From assembly GCA_002748705.1 (NCBI GenBank), contig PDSZ01000040.1:16637-80636 (forward strand): a stretch of 64,000 nucleotides of DNA. The letters are read 5' to 3'. Positions 51,498-60,086 of this stretch are shown here, piece by piece (position 1 is the first letter of the stretch; the number at the start of each line of letters is the position of its first letter). Source of the stretch: Candidatus Fermentibacterota bacterium. GTDB taxonomy: Bacteria > Fermentibacterota > Fermentibacteria > Fermentibacterales > Fermentibacteraceae. The notes below the pieces were generated by a model. That model searched no databases. It was not told where the DNA came from and saw nothing but the letters and a program-made list of their open reading frames with translations. Position numbers and translations under genes: made by a program.

Positions 51498-51986
51498 TTG
51501 ATTTTGATTGAAGATGTCGTTAAGCAGCACTGCAGGAGGTATCCATCCATGGAGCAGTGCGATATGTACAAGCTTGTTTATCAGGGAGCAATGGGAAGCG
51601 GTCACTTCTTTCTCTCTGAAGAAACTGCAGAGAAGAGGCTGACCGGAGAATTCAGTCTGCTTAAGCCTCACAGAGAAGAATATCTTATCGAGAAAATTCC
51701 CACCACAGCAGATATGGTCAGAATCAACCTGAGACCCTGGCTGGCTGAAGGTCTGAACAAATCAGTACTCCTCAGAGCTTTTTCGAGAACCTGCAGAGAG
51801 TTCACAGGAAACACAGAAGATATTGAGCATCTCTGGAAAGCCTCCGGAGGCGGTGATTTCATAAGAAAAATGTCTCAGAAAGGCTATCCTGCTGTACACC
51901 ACTCTGAAACCTACAGAAAGCTCTATCATCCGGCATACAGAGTGGTTCAGGCGTCAATTCTGAAAGAAGAGGGATTTCAGTTTTGA
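51498..51986 (+). CDS. Conserved hypothetical protein
   Basis: A 162-residue soluble protein: YPSMEQCDMYKLVYQGAMGSGHFFLSEETAEKRL ... LRPWLAEGLNKSVLLRAFSRTC ... GYPAVHHSETYRKLYHPAYRVV. The sequence is dense in conserved-looking aromatic and charged residues but I do not recognise a characterised family. No signal peptide. The start is probably TTG 51498 (AACAGG upstream); no ATG fits better. Confidence 0.7.
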   Translation: MILIEDVVKQHCRRYPSMEQCDMYKLVYQGAMGSGHFFLSEETAEKRLTGEFSLLKPHREEYLIEKIPTTADMVRINLRPWLAEGLNKSVLLRAFSRTCREFTGNTEDIEHLWKASGGGDFIRKMSQKGYPAVHHSETYRKLYHPAYRVVQASILKEEGFQF

Positions 51987-52037
51987 CAGCCGGTTTACGG
52001 TAATTGCCTGAATGTCGTAAGGCTATGAGAAAAGAGT

Positions 52038-52985
52038 TTAACTGTTAAGTGAAGGGATATCTTCAATGGAAGCTCCCAGTGCCTTGCCCTGCCAGGAATC
52101 CCTGTACAGAAGCTCTCTCTTTACTCTGTTCAGGGCTGCCAGTTTGTTGATGCACCATTCAGGCGCCACCAGCAGCCCGGGAGGAGCTTCACCTGTGAGA
52201 CGCTGTATTACTGTCTCCGGATTAAGCCTTTCCAGAAAGTCTGCTGCCAGAGAAGCATACTCGCTTCTTCTCAAGAGTTGGATCTCACCGTTTCTGTACT
52301 GCTCTGCAAGGGGTGTTTCCCTGAGTATATGCAGGTTTTGTATTTTTACACCTGAAGTACCTGTTCGCCTGATGAAGCCGGTTGTTGCAAGGGCTTCCTC
52401 CCTGCTTTCTCCAGGGAATCCGAGAATCACATGGGCTGAGGTTCGTATACCCCTTGAGTGAAGTCTGTCAAAGGCTTTTTCAGAGTCATATACAGTGTGT
52501 CCCCGGCGCATCCTTGTAAGCGTTGCGTCACAGCTGCTCTGAATTCCAAGTTCCACCCAGACGAACCGGTCTTTTGAAATAGCTTCCAGTATATTCAGCA
52601 CCGATTCAGGCAGACAGTCCGGTCTGGTGCAGAGAGCAAGACCTCTGACTCCGGGAAAATCCAGAGCCTTCCGATACATCGTTTCAAGCTTAACCGGATC
52701 TCCATATGTGGTTGTGTAATCCTGAAAATAGGCGAGAAACGCTGTTGCACCGTGTCTTTTGCGAACAAAACCTGAAGCCTTTTCAAGCTGTTCTTCAATG
52801 GACATTCCATATTCATAATGGTACGGAATGTTGCCGTCAGGGTTGCAGAATGAGCAGCCGGAGCTTCCCAGCTTGCCGTCTCTCACCGGACAGGTGAATC
52901 CTCCTGCAAGGCTCAGCTTGAACACCTTTTCTCCAAAGGTGTTTCTGAAGAATGTGTTAAGAGAATGATACCTGTTTTTGTTCAT
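52038..52985 (-). CDS. Radical SAM protein of the YhcC/TIGR01212 family
   Basis: A 315-residue radical SAM enzyme. The family N-terminus RYHSLNTFFRNTFGEKVFKLSLAGGFTCPVRDG precedes the cluster motif GCSFCNPDG; the Cys set is CPVRDGKLGSSGCSFC. AYFQDYTTTYGD, LGIQSSCDATLTRMRRGHTV and VHVILGFPGE-like AHVILGFPGES are typical. Members are of uncertain substrate. ATG 52985 fits the family start; a longer frame to 53093 would overlap the divergent gene. TATAAT lies seven bases before the ATG, so the mRNA is probably leaderless. Confidence 0.9.
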   Translation of the reverse strand: MNKNRYHSLNTFFRNTFGEKVFKLSLAGGFTCPVRDGKLGSSGCSFCNPDGNIPYHYEYGMSIEEQLEKASGFVRKRHGATAFLAYFQDYTTTYGDPVKLETMYRKALDFPGVRGLALCTRPDCLPESVLNILEAISKDRFVWVELGIQSSCDATLTRMRRGHTVYDSEKAFDRLHSRGIRTSAHVILGFPGESREEALATTGFIRRTGTSGVKIQNLHILRETPLAEQYRNGEIQLLRRSEYASLAADFLERLNPETVIQRLTGEAPPGLLVAPEWCINKLAALNRVKRELLYRDSWQGKALGASIEDIPSLNS

Positions 52986-52991
52986 CTGCCG

Positions 52992-52999
52992 ATTATAAT
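52992..52999. promoter_or_regulatory. Overlapping divergent -10 boxes for two leaderless genes
   Basis: The palindromic ATTATAAT gives TATAAT on both strands (52994-52999 plus; 52997-52992 minus). Seven bases beyond each box lies exactly the A of the ATG at 53006 (plus) and 52985 (minus). Neither gene has a Shine-Dalgarno. The start codons are only 20 bases apart. Confidence 0.6.
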
Positions 53000-53005
53000 A
53001 TTCAT

Positions 53006-53788
53006 ATGAAAAAGGCAGCAGAGATATTCTTTCAGCATTTCGGGCTGACTCCTGACAGGAGCGATGAAGGTGTACACACCATCGGTGAAGCATTTGCGGA
53101 AATCCCCTGGGAGAACCTTACAAAGTTTTTGCGCAAGGCTTCAGGAAACGAAACTCCAAGGCTTTCTGAAGAGGTGCTTGAAGGTTTCGCATCAGAAGGT
53201 ACCGGCGGAACCTGTTACTCTCTCACAGAAGCGCTTGGAACAGTCCTTTCAGCTTGCAGCATTCATGCCAGACCCCTTACAGGCCACATGAATCACGGAA
53301 GAAACATCCATTGTGCCCTCCTTGTTGAAAACCAGGGTAAAAGGTTCATAATGGATCCTGGTTATGTGGTTCCCGGAGCTGTACCTCTTTCTGAAAAAGG
53401 AGAGGGTAAACTCTCATTTTCAGGCAGGGAAATGATCTGGAAGCCTGTTTCAGGGGGCTGGGAACTGCACACAGTGGAGAACGGAAGGGATCAGCTCCGT
53501 TATCGTCTTGAGTCAAGGGTGCTGACCAGAGGTGAATTCCTTGAATACTGGAGAAACTCCTTTTCCGCAACCGGTCTTAACAGTCTTCACCTGAATCTGG
53601 CTGGTCCTGAAGGGGGCAGAATCAGTGCTCACAATGAGAACCTGAGAATTATCGCAGAGGGTTCAGGGAGAAATATCAAGATAGGAAAAGACTATGCCGC
53701 TTCAGTGAAAAACAGGTTCGGTCTCTCAGATGAGATAGCTGAAGCTGCCTGGAGAGAACTGCAAAGACAGCGCAGGGAGAGGAGCTGA
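53006..53788 (+). CDS. Arylamine N-acetyltransferase-like protein
   Basis: A 260-residue protein resembling arylamine N-acetyltransferases, which transfer acetyl from acetyl-CoA through a Cys-His-Asp triad. IPWENLTKFL near residue 33 and the Cys of GTGGTCYSLTEALGTVL near residue 72 match. NIHCALLVENQGKRFIMDPGY supplies the His and Asp. The C-terminal part is divergent, so the substrate may differ. It is coupled with the DUF4416 gene (stop and start overlap). Confidence 0.72.
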   Translation: MKKAAEIFFQHFGLTPDRSDEGVHTIGEAFAEIPWENLTKFLRKASGNETPRLSEEVLEGFASEGTGGTCYSLTEALGTVLSACSIHARPLTGHMNHGRNIHCALLVENQGKRFIMDPGYVVPGAVPLSEKGEGKLSFSGREMIWKPVSGGWELHTVENGRDQLRYRLESRVLTRGEFLEYWRNSFSATGLNSLHLNLAGPEGGRISAHNENLRIIAEGSGRNIKIGKDYAASVKNRFGLSDEIAEAAWRELQRQRRERS

Positions 53789-54312
53789 TGTCTTTACCGG
53801 CTCAGCCTCTTCATGTGGTTCCTGTTGTAAGTGTGCTTTACGGTGATGCTTCCGAGCTGAATAAATCTTTGGTAAAACTGAAGAATATGCTGGGAAATCC
53901 GGTTCTTGTCAGCGAATCTTTTCCCTTTGACATGACAGACTATTATGAACCGGAAATGGGCAGAAACCTTGTGAGAACATGGTTCTGCTTTCCTCTTCGA
54001 GACCCTTCTGAACTGCCGGACTGGAAGCTTGCATGCATTTCCATTGAAGAAACAGCAGGCGGTGAAGGCAGCAGAAGGGCCAACCTTGACCCTGGATACC
54101 TTGACCACGGAAAACTGGTTCTGGCAAGCTGCAAGGAAGCGCCGGACAAGATATATCTAAGAGACGGAGTCTGGGCTCACACCTGTCTCCGGTACAGGTC
54201 AGGGAGTTTTTACGGACCTGATCACAGCTTTGCAGACTTCATTGACGGCAGGTTCAACAGCTTCTTTATTGAAGTGAAGAGACTTTACCGGAAACTGCTC
54301 AGGGAGCAATGA
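53788..54312 (+). CDS. DUF4416 protein
   Basis: A 174-residue protein with the DUF4416 pattern: FPFDMTDYYEPEMGRNLVRTWFCFPLRDPSELPDWKL, RRANLDPGYLDHGKLVLASCK and YLRDGVWAHTCLRYRSGSFYGPDHSFADF. This domain is common in anaerobic bacteria and has no known function. Its ATG overlaps the previous stop. It converges with the aminotransferase, overlapping by 14 bases at the 3-prime ends. Confidence 0.9.
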   Translation: MSLPAQPLHVVPVVSVLYGDASELNKSLVKLKNMLGNPVLVSESFPFDMTDYYEPEMGRNLVRTWFCFPLRDPSELPDWKLACISIEETAGGEGSRRANLDPGYLDHGKLVLASCKEAPDKIYLRDGVWAHTCLRYRSGSFYGPDHSFADFIDGRFNSFFIEVKRLYRKLLREQ

Positions 54313-55465
54313 CCACCGAGGCCAGTGCTTCCATGGCAGGTTCCAGCTGTTCCTCTGACAGGCATCCGAAACTGAATCTCAGATGCCCTCTGCCTGATTC
54401 TCCGAATGCGTCCCCTGGAATAGTTGCTATTGCGAACTCATCAATGAGTTTTTCAGCCAGTTTGTAGCTGTTGATTCCCTCAGGTATTCCTGCAAGGGTG
54501 AAGAAGCCTCCTCCAGGCTCCCGCCATTGGAGTCCCTGGGATTTCATCATTGCCTTTCTGCAGAGATTCAGCCGTTTCTCAACCTCTCTGGAACGCTCAT
54601 TTACCCATTCCGGATACTGAAGGCACTTCTCAAGGAGAATCTGAGAAGGCGTAGGAGGACATATAACCACGGAATCCTGCACCTTCAGAGCCTCTGTAAG
54701 GATGTTTTCGCTTCCAAAAAGGTATCCAAGCCTCCAGCCGGAGAGACTGTAGCTCTTTGAGAAACTTCCAAGTGTGAGAACATGGCTGTATTGCTTCTCT
54801 TCCCAGGGGTGCCATGTGCTTCCTGTGAAGTTGAACTGCTGGTAGGTTTCATCAACTATCAGGGCGCACCTGTGCTCCCCGGTGATTTTTACAATTTTCC
54901 TGAGTTCTTCCCGGGAGAGTGCTGTGCCTGTGGGGTTTCCAGGGTTCACCAGAACCATTGCCGCAGCCCCGGGTATCCTTTTCTCCACCTCGTTCCAGGG
55001 AACCTGCCAGCTTTCCCCTTCTGTCATAGGTATTGAATCCAGCTCAAGACCTGAGAACTGAACCGCAAAAACATGATCGAAATAATAGGGTTCAAGAACT
55101 ACAACTCTCTCTCCCTGGTCTGCAACAGACATCAGGGCACTTACAAACGCCTGGCTTGCACCGCAAGTGAGATGCAGTTCACTTCCAGGATCCAGGTCGA
55201 TAGACCGTCTATTGCGAAAGTCATCAGTCAGAGCTGTTCTTGCAGAGAGCAATCCGGGATCCGGACTGTAGAAGTTGAATCCGGCTGTTTCGAACTCTGC
55301 CATGAATTCCTTCATTGCCTCTTCAGGAGGGCCGTACCAGGGAACAGCCTGAGCCATGGAGTAGACTGTCTCGCCTCTGGCTCTCATCTCTCTGACCCTG
55401 TTCATGATAGGGTGTATAGGCGGCATGTGCACGCCTGCCATTCTCTCAGATGTTCTAAACTCCAC
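54299..55465 (-). CDS. Class I/II pyridoxal-phosphate aminotransferase
   Basis: A 388-residue fold-type I aminotransferase. LTCGASQAFVSALMSVADQGERVVVLEPYYFDH, VNPGNPTGTALSREEL and the PLP Lys of LGSFSKSYSLSGWRLGYLFGS are clear. The subgroup is aspartate/kynurenine aminotransferase-like; the amino acid used cannot be read from sequence. The start follows a 71-base gap from the divergent glycosyltransferase. Confidence 0.9.
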   Translation of the reverse strand: MEFRTSERMAGVHMPPIHPIMNRVREMRARGETVYSMAQAVPWYGPPEEAMKEFMAEFETAGFNFYSPDPGLLSARTALTDDFRNRRSIDLDPGSELHLTCGASQAFVSALMSVADQGERVVVLEPYYFDHVFAVQFSGLELDSIPMTEGESWQVPWNEVEKRIPGAAAMVLVNPGNPTGTALSREELRKIVKITGEHRCALIVDETYQQFNFTGSTWHPWEEKQYSHVLTLGSFSKSYSLSGWRLGYLFGSENILTEALKVQDSVVICPPTPSQILLEKCLQYPEWVNERSREVEKRLNLCRKAMMKSQGLQWREPGGGFFTLAGIPEGINSYKLAEKLIDEFAIATIPGDAFGESGRGHLRFSFGCLSEEQLEPAMEALASVVIAP

Positions 55466-55536
55466 TCTGCTGCCTTTCGCCGGTGCATGTATGTTACTTA
55501 CTGAATTTATAAGGCAGCAGCCCTGAAAGGAAAAGA

Positions 55537-56556
55537 ATGCGGATACTTGTCACCGTGAACTGCAAATGGTGGAATGCCGCTGCACAGGGTGCAGCTCTTG
55601 CTGCAAGGGCACTTGCAGAAGAGGGGCATACAGTTCTGGTGCAGAGTTGCAGTGGAGAGGTTCCGAATAAACTCAGGGAGATGGGATTGCCCTGCCGGAA
55701 ACTGCGAGCTCCCTTTTCGGGTCTGAGAAAGCTGGCAGCCTCATTACAGGCCCAGGCGGTGATAGCATTCAGGAGCCCAGGGCAGACAGCCGCAGCCTTC
55801 ACAATTCCCTGCATACCCCTCATCAGGTACCGGTCTGATCAGAGAAAAGCAAGGGGAGGCAGGCTCTGGAGTTTGGTGGACAACAGGACTGATCTCATGG
55901 TTTTTCCCGGCGCATCCATGGTGGGAAAAAAGCATCAGGGGCCGAGGAACGGCCCTGTAACTGTTATTCCGCAACCTGTGGATACGAATTTCTTCAAACC
56001 TTCAGATACTGAAAAGAAGAAGATAATTTTGTCTCTGGCAAGGTTGAGCCCTGTGAAGGGGCACAAGACCCTCATCAGAGCTATGACTATGGTACAGGGC
56101 GACTACAGAGCTGTAATAGCAGGTGCTGATGCCCAGCACACAGCTTCAGGCCTTATGGAGTATGCCTGTTCACTGGGTGTCGGTGACAGGATTGAGTTTG
56201 CCGGAAGGGTCAGTGATGTGAGACCATTTCTGCAACAGTCATCCATTGGCGTTGTTACAAGTCTTGGAAGCGAAGCTGTTTCCAGGGCAGGAATGGAGAT
56301 GATGGCTTCAGGTGTTCCGCTTCTTGCAGCTGCCACCAATGGTCTTCTGGATCTGGTTCAAGACGGGGTCAGCGGACTTCTCCATTCTCCAGGGAACTGG
56401 AGGCAGCTTGCTGCTCAGATAAACCATCTTGCTGAGAACAGAGGCCTTGCCGGCTATCTCAGCAGCAACGGTCTAAAACACTGTTTAAAAGAGCTTTCGC
56501 TGGAGGCTGCAGGTAGACGGTGGACGGAAGAATTGGAACAAGTATGCTTCAGCTGA
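55537..56556 (+). CDS. Family 4 glycosyltransferase
   Basis: A 339-residue GT-B glycosyltransferase. The N-terminal domain starts RILVTVNCKWWNAAAQGAALAARALAEEGH. The C-terminal donor domain has VIPQPVDTNFFKPSD, LSLARLSPVKGHKTLIRAM, and the E-x7-E element in GSEAVSRAGMEMMASGVPLLAA. It probably adds a sugar to an envelope glycan or lipid. GGAAAAG precedes the ATG. Confidence 0.9.
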   Translation: MRILVTVNCKWWNAAAQGAALAARALAEEGHTVLVQSCSGEVPNKLREMGLPCRKLRAPFSGLRKLAASLQAQAVIAFRSPGQTAAAFTIPCIPLIRYRSDQRKARGGRLWSLVDNRTDLMVFPGASMVGKKHQGPRNGPVTVIPQPVDTNFFKPSDTEKKKIILSLARLSPVKGHKTLIRAMTMVQGDYRAVIAGADAQHTASGLMEYACSLGVGDRIEFAGRVSDVRPFLQQSSIGVVTSLGSEAVSRAGMEMMASGVPLLAAATNGLLDLVQDGVSGLLHSPGNWRQLAAQINHLAENRGLAGYLSSNGLKHCLKELSLEAAGRRWTEELEQVCFS

Positions 56557-56596
56557 TGTACACTTTACGATTGCTGCTTTTCTGAAAGGACTTGAA

Positions 56597-57403
56597 ATGA
56601 AATCTTCACTGGTGTTAACTGCGGTTGTTGTACTTGCCTCATTTGCTGATGTCTCTGTCTGGGACTGGGGAGAGTACGAGAGAAGGTTCGTTGAAAACAG
56701 CACCTGGGGTCCTGGAGAAAGGCTTGTTTTCAGTGTTGAATACGGAATAATCAAGGCAGGAACAGCCACACTGAGTGTAACTGGTCCTGTGGAGCATGAA
56801 GGGCTCCTGGGTTACAGAATCACTGCGGAAGCAGCATCTAATCCGGCTTTCAGCAGTTTTTTCGAGGTTCGTGATGTAAATGAATCTTTGCTGGATATAG
56901 TTCAGCTGCATTCTCTTACATACATGAAAAGTCTCAATGAAGGAGAATACTCTAACAGCGAAGAAATGTATTTCGATCAGGAAGAGGGGTATGCCTACTA
57001 TCCGGAAGAGGATGATCCTGAAGAGGCTGTTGTTCCAATTCCGCCCCACGCGCTGGATGTTCTCAGCGCCTTCTACTACGCCAGAACCATGGAAATGGAA
57101 CCAGGGAACAACTTCAGCATTGATGTCCATGTGGACAATGACAACTATCCCCTTGAAGTCCAGGTTCTCGAACGGGGTTCCATCAGGACGAGAGCAGGCA
57201 CTTTCGACTGCATACAGCTTCATCCTGTTCTAAGAGGCGAGGGCCTTTTCAAGCAGCAGGGGGAGATATTCATCTGGGTTACCGATGACGAAAGACACAT
57301 CCCTGTGCTGATGAGCGCCTCAATAGTAATCGGTGAGATAACATGCATTCTTGAAGAATTCACTCTTGGCACTCCTCTTGAGGTAGAGAATCCCTTTATC
57401 TGA
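56597..57403 (+). CDS. DUF3108-containing exported protein
   Basis: A 268-residue protein with a signal peptide (about residues 1-18), then GPGERLVFSVEYGIIKAGTATLSV, the DUF3108 start. Later VQVLERGSIRTRAGTFDCIQLHPVL and IFIWVTDDERHIPVLMSASI match the domain's second half. DUF3108 proteins are predicted envelope beta-barrel-like folds of unknown role. Its stop overlaps the start of rnhC. Confidence 0.85.
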   Translation: MKSSLVLTAVVVLASFADVSVWDWGEYERRFVENSTWGPGERLVFSVEYGIIKAGTATLSVTGPVEHEGLLGYRITAEAASNPAFSSFFEVRDVNESLLDIVQLHSLTYMKSLNEGEYSNSEEMYFDQEEGYAYYPEEDDPEEAVVPIPPHALDVLSAFYYARTMEMEPGNNFSIDVHVDNDNYPLEVQVLERGSIRTRAGTFDCIQLHPVLRGEGLFKQQGEIFIWVTDDERHIPVLMSASIVIGEITCILEEFTLGTPLEVENPFI

Positions 57404-58311
57404 TGACAGAAGCACTGGCAGAACATCGCAGAGAAACCATTGATAAACTTGAAAAAACAGGGATATCAGTTGTTTCTGAAAAGGAACTTCCGTACGGTGT
57501 TCAGCTGAGGCTTAAAGCTTCCGGCAGAACATGCGCAATAAACCTCTATCACTCAAAGAAAAAAGGCGTTTCCGTTGTGGGTTCCGGCGGCGATTCTGAG
57601 CTTTTGGAGCAGGTCATGGCCCTTACAGGCAGACCTGTATATGAAGGGCTGAAACTTACTGGAACAAGGATAGGTACTGATGAGGCCGGTAAAGGCGACT
57701 ATTTCGGTCCGCTTGTTGCAGCAGGTGTCTGCTGCGATGAAGCTTTGTGCAGAAGTCTTGTCAAAATGGGAGTTGCCGACTCGAAAAAACTCACTGACAT
57801 TACCATAAGGAATCTCTTTGAAGAGATAACTGTAATGGATTCACTGAAATACGCAGTTTGTTCTTTTTCACCTGCCCAGTATAACAGCATGTTCGCCTCT
57901 TTCAGCAAGCTGGGAAGAAACAGCCTTGATATGCAGGCCAGAGCCCACGGCATTGTTATCAGTGAGCTTGCAGAGGCAGGTTGTTCACCTGACAATATCG
58001 TGATAGACAAATTCTGCGATTTGAAAAGACTTAAACCCTGGCTGCCTGAAACAAATGCGTCCATACATCTTGAGGTCAGGGCGGAAGACAGCGAGCCTGC
58101 AGTTGCCGCTGCTTCGGTTATTGCCCGTGGAGTTTACCTCTCAGAACTTGAAAACCTTTCAGCAAGGTCTGGTATCGCTCTTTTTCCTGGAGCAGGAGCT
58201 AAGGTTGATAGAGCAGGTGTTGAACTGGTGCGGAAGAATGGAGAGGCAATTCTTTTCGATATGGCGAAAGTTCATTTCGCCAACACACGCAAAATAACCT
58301 CAGGGACTTGA
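57403..58311 (+). CDS. rnhC: Ribonuclease HIII
   Basis: A 302-residue type 2 RNase H that removes RNA from RNA-DNA hybrids. The N-terminal TBP-like domain (residues 1-85) separates HIII from HII. The catalytic core has GTDEAGKGDYFGPLV with D93 and E94, VADSKKLTD, and VIDKFCD with the later Asp and Glu (LEVRAEDSEPAVAAASVIARG). The ATG overlaps the DUF3108 stop. Confidence 0.94.
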   Translation: MTEALAEHRRETIDKLEKTGISVVSEKELPYGVQLRLKASGRTCAINLYHSKKKGVSVVGSGGDSELLEQVMALTGRPVYEGLKLTGTRIGTDEAGKGDYFGPLVAAGVCCDEALCRSLVKMGVADSKKLTDITIRNLFEEITVMDSLKYAVCSFSPAQYNSMFASFSKLGRNSLDMQARAHGIVISELAEAGCSPDNIVIDKFCDLKRLKPWLPETNASIHLEVRAEDSEPAVAAASVIARGVYLSELENLSARSGIALFPGAGAKVDRAGVELVRKNGEAILFDMAKVHFANTRKITSGT

Positions 58312-58407
58312 CCGGAACGGTTTTATGTAAGATAATAGCTCCGCTTGGGGTTCAGTTGCTTCAGCCCTTAAGCGTGTGATTACACAGTTCTTTGTGCTAC
58401 TAAAAAG

Positions 58408-58413
58408 TATAAT
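58408..58413 (+). promoter_or_regulatory. -10 box of the acidic lipoprotein gene
   Basis: TATAAT 15 bases before the ATG at 58429, with GAAGGG as Shine-Dalgarno. A -35 is not clear. Confidence 0.5.
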
Positions 58414-58428
58414 CTGAAGGGATTACCC

Positions 58429-58791
58429 ATGAGACTTTTCTCAATCGCTCTGCTCGTTCTTGGAATGGCGCTTTTCGGTATGGCCTGTGGCGCTCCTGCT
58501 GAGGAAGCTCCAACTGACGAGACAACAGAAGAAGTTACTGCAGAGGCTCCTGCTGATGAAACTGCTCCTGCAGATCAAGAGGAAGCTGAATGCCCTGAGA
58601 CAGTGAATGGTGAAGAAGCCGTTGAAGCTGAAGAAACCGCTGAAGGCGAAGAGCTGATCGGTGAAGGCGAGGAGCTGATCGAAGAAGGCGAAGAGATGCT
58701 CGAAGAGGCCGAAGAGATGGTTGAAGAGGGCGCAGAAATGATTGAAGAGGGTGCCGACCTTGTTGAAGGTGCCGGAAACATCATCCAGTAA
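58429..58791 (+). CDS. Small, highly acidic lipoprotein with Glu-rich repeats
   Basis: A 120-residue protein. The lipobox LFGMAC puts the lipidated Cys at about residue 20. The mature part is almost entirely Glu, Ala, Thr and Gly. The second half repeats a seven-residue unit (EGEELIE-EGEEMLE-EAEEMVE-EGAEMIE-EGADLVE), which should form an acidic amphipathic helix. Strong Shine-Dalgarno, promoter and terminator suggest a highly expressed single gene. Similar acidic lipoproteins are poorly characterised; cation binding or peptidoglycan contact is possible. Confidence 0.75.
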   Translation: MRLFSIALLVLGMALFGMACGAPAEEAPTDETTEEVTAEAPADETAPADQEEAECPETVNGEEAVEAEETAEGEELIGEGEELIEEGEEMLEEAEEMVEEGAEMIEEGADLVEGAGNIIQ

Positions 58792-58809
58792 ATTCTCTTG
58801 CAGATGTAC

Positions 58810-58844
58810 AGGGGCGGCATTATTGTCGCCCCCTTCTCTTATTT
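58810..58844 (+). terminator. Terminator of the acidic lipoprotein gene
   Basis: GGGGCG-gcattattgt-CGCCCC followed by CTTCTCTTATTT; inner pairs GCA/TGT can extend the stem. Confidence 0.8.
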
Positions 58845-58889
58845 GGGGCTGATTTCAGGTTGTTTTCCTTCTTGCTGAAAGGTCAATAG

Positions 58890-60086
58890 ATGCTTTTACA
58901 GTCACTTCCTTTGATTCCATTGGTTCTGCTTCAGATGGTGGAGTTCACTTATCAGGGCATTGTGTTGTATCAGGGGGAGAGGCTTGATGTTGGAAGCTTT
59001 GCGGCTCCTCTTATGGTCGACTGGGACGGTGACGGTATACAGGACCTTCTTGCAGGGCAGTACGACGATGGCAGAATCCGCTTTTTCCCCAATAGCGGTA
59101 CCAATGAAGCTCCAGTTTTCAATGAGTTCCAGTACCTGATGGATGGAACCGGTTATCTGTCTGTTCCATATGGTTGATGCACCGGAGCAACTAATCCACA
59201 GGCTGTGGACTGGGACGGTGACGGCAGACTTGACATTATAGTCGGAGACAGACCTGGAAATGTTCATTTCTTCAAACGGCTTGATTCCGGAACAGTGGAA
59301 ATGGAGGAGCAGGGTCTTCTTACTGCAGCAGGCAACAGGATTGAGATAGACTACAACTCAGCGCCTTCAGTTACCGACTGGAACAGTGACGGACTTCCGG
59401 ACCTGGTAATTGGAGCCCTGAGCCCTTTTCCTGCCGGTATATATCTTCTGGTGAATGAGGGCTCTCCCTTTCAGCCGGACTTTCCGCTGATAGATACAGT
59501 TTTCTGTAACGGTGAGCCTATAGACTTGTCCACTGCGTATCCTGATTTCCATGACATGACAGGTGACGGTCTTCAGGACATGATCGCAGGCTCCAACAAC
59601 GGCAGAGTAGCCTGTTTCGTCAACAGCGGTACAGAAGAGGCGCCTTTGTTCAATTACTTCGAAAATGTCAAAGCTGACGGAGTGGAACTGAATCTCGGCT
59701 CATATGTGAGGCCCACTGTATGTGACTGGAACAGCGATGGAACCCCTGATCTTCTTGTAGGGGAAACCAGCGGTCTGATTCACATCTATACAGGTATTCC
59801 GGAAACAGGCATTCACTCTTTTGAACTGCAGCCGGAACTCTGTGTAACCAATCCATCCTTCGGTTCGGTGAACATGGAACTGACATTGCCCTGCCCGTCT
59901 CAGTTCTTATTTGAGATTTACTCCCTGTCAGGAAGAAAGCTCCACACCACTCGCTCCGGTATGCTTTCAGAAGGACACAACTCAATTTCCCTTCCGGTTC
60001 AGGGTCTTCAGTACGGCTGTTATCTGCTCAGAGCCAGGAGTGATACAGGTATTGAGCTTAATTCAACTGTAATGGTTATAAGGTAG
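58890..60086 (+). CDS. Candidate FG-GAP/VCBS repeat selenoprotein with in-frame UGA (G-U-C motif)
   Basis: Read with UGA 59175-59177 as selenocysteine, this is a 398-residue exported repeat protein. ATG 58890 has GAAAGG upstream. FG-GAP units (VDWDGDGIQDLLAGQYDDG) occur before the UGA and continue in the same frame after it (VDWDGDGRLDIIVGDRPG, TDWNSDGLPDLVIG, HDMTGDGLQDMIAG, CDWNSDGTPDLLVG). Sec96 would be followed by Cys97 (YGUCTG), a vicinal pair that could form a selenenylsulfide. The last 80 residues are a FlgD/Por-secretion-like tail. A hairpin begins 17 bases after the UGA. If UGA is a stop, 95- and 294-residue pieces result, the second without signal peptide. Confidence 0.72.
59195..59209 (+). 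promoter_or_regulatory. SECIS-like hairpin after UGA of the 58890-60086 gene
   Basis: TCCACA-GGC-TGTGGA, a perfect 6-bp stem starting 17 bases after the UGA, in the reading frame. Position fits a bacterial SECIS. Seen by eye. Confidence 0.55.

Noticed and set aside
51206..51511. Plus-strand open frame across the asnS leader
   Set aside because: No family features or Shine-Dalgarno; its codons coincide with the structured leader of asnS on the other strand.
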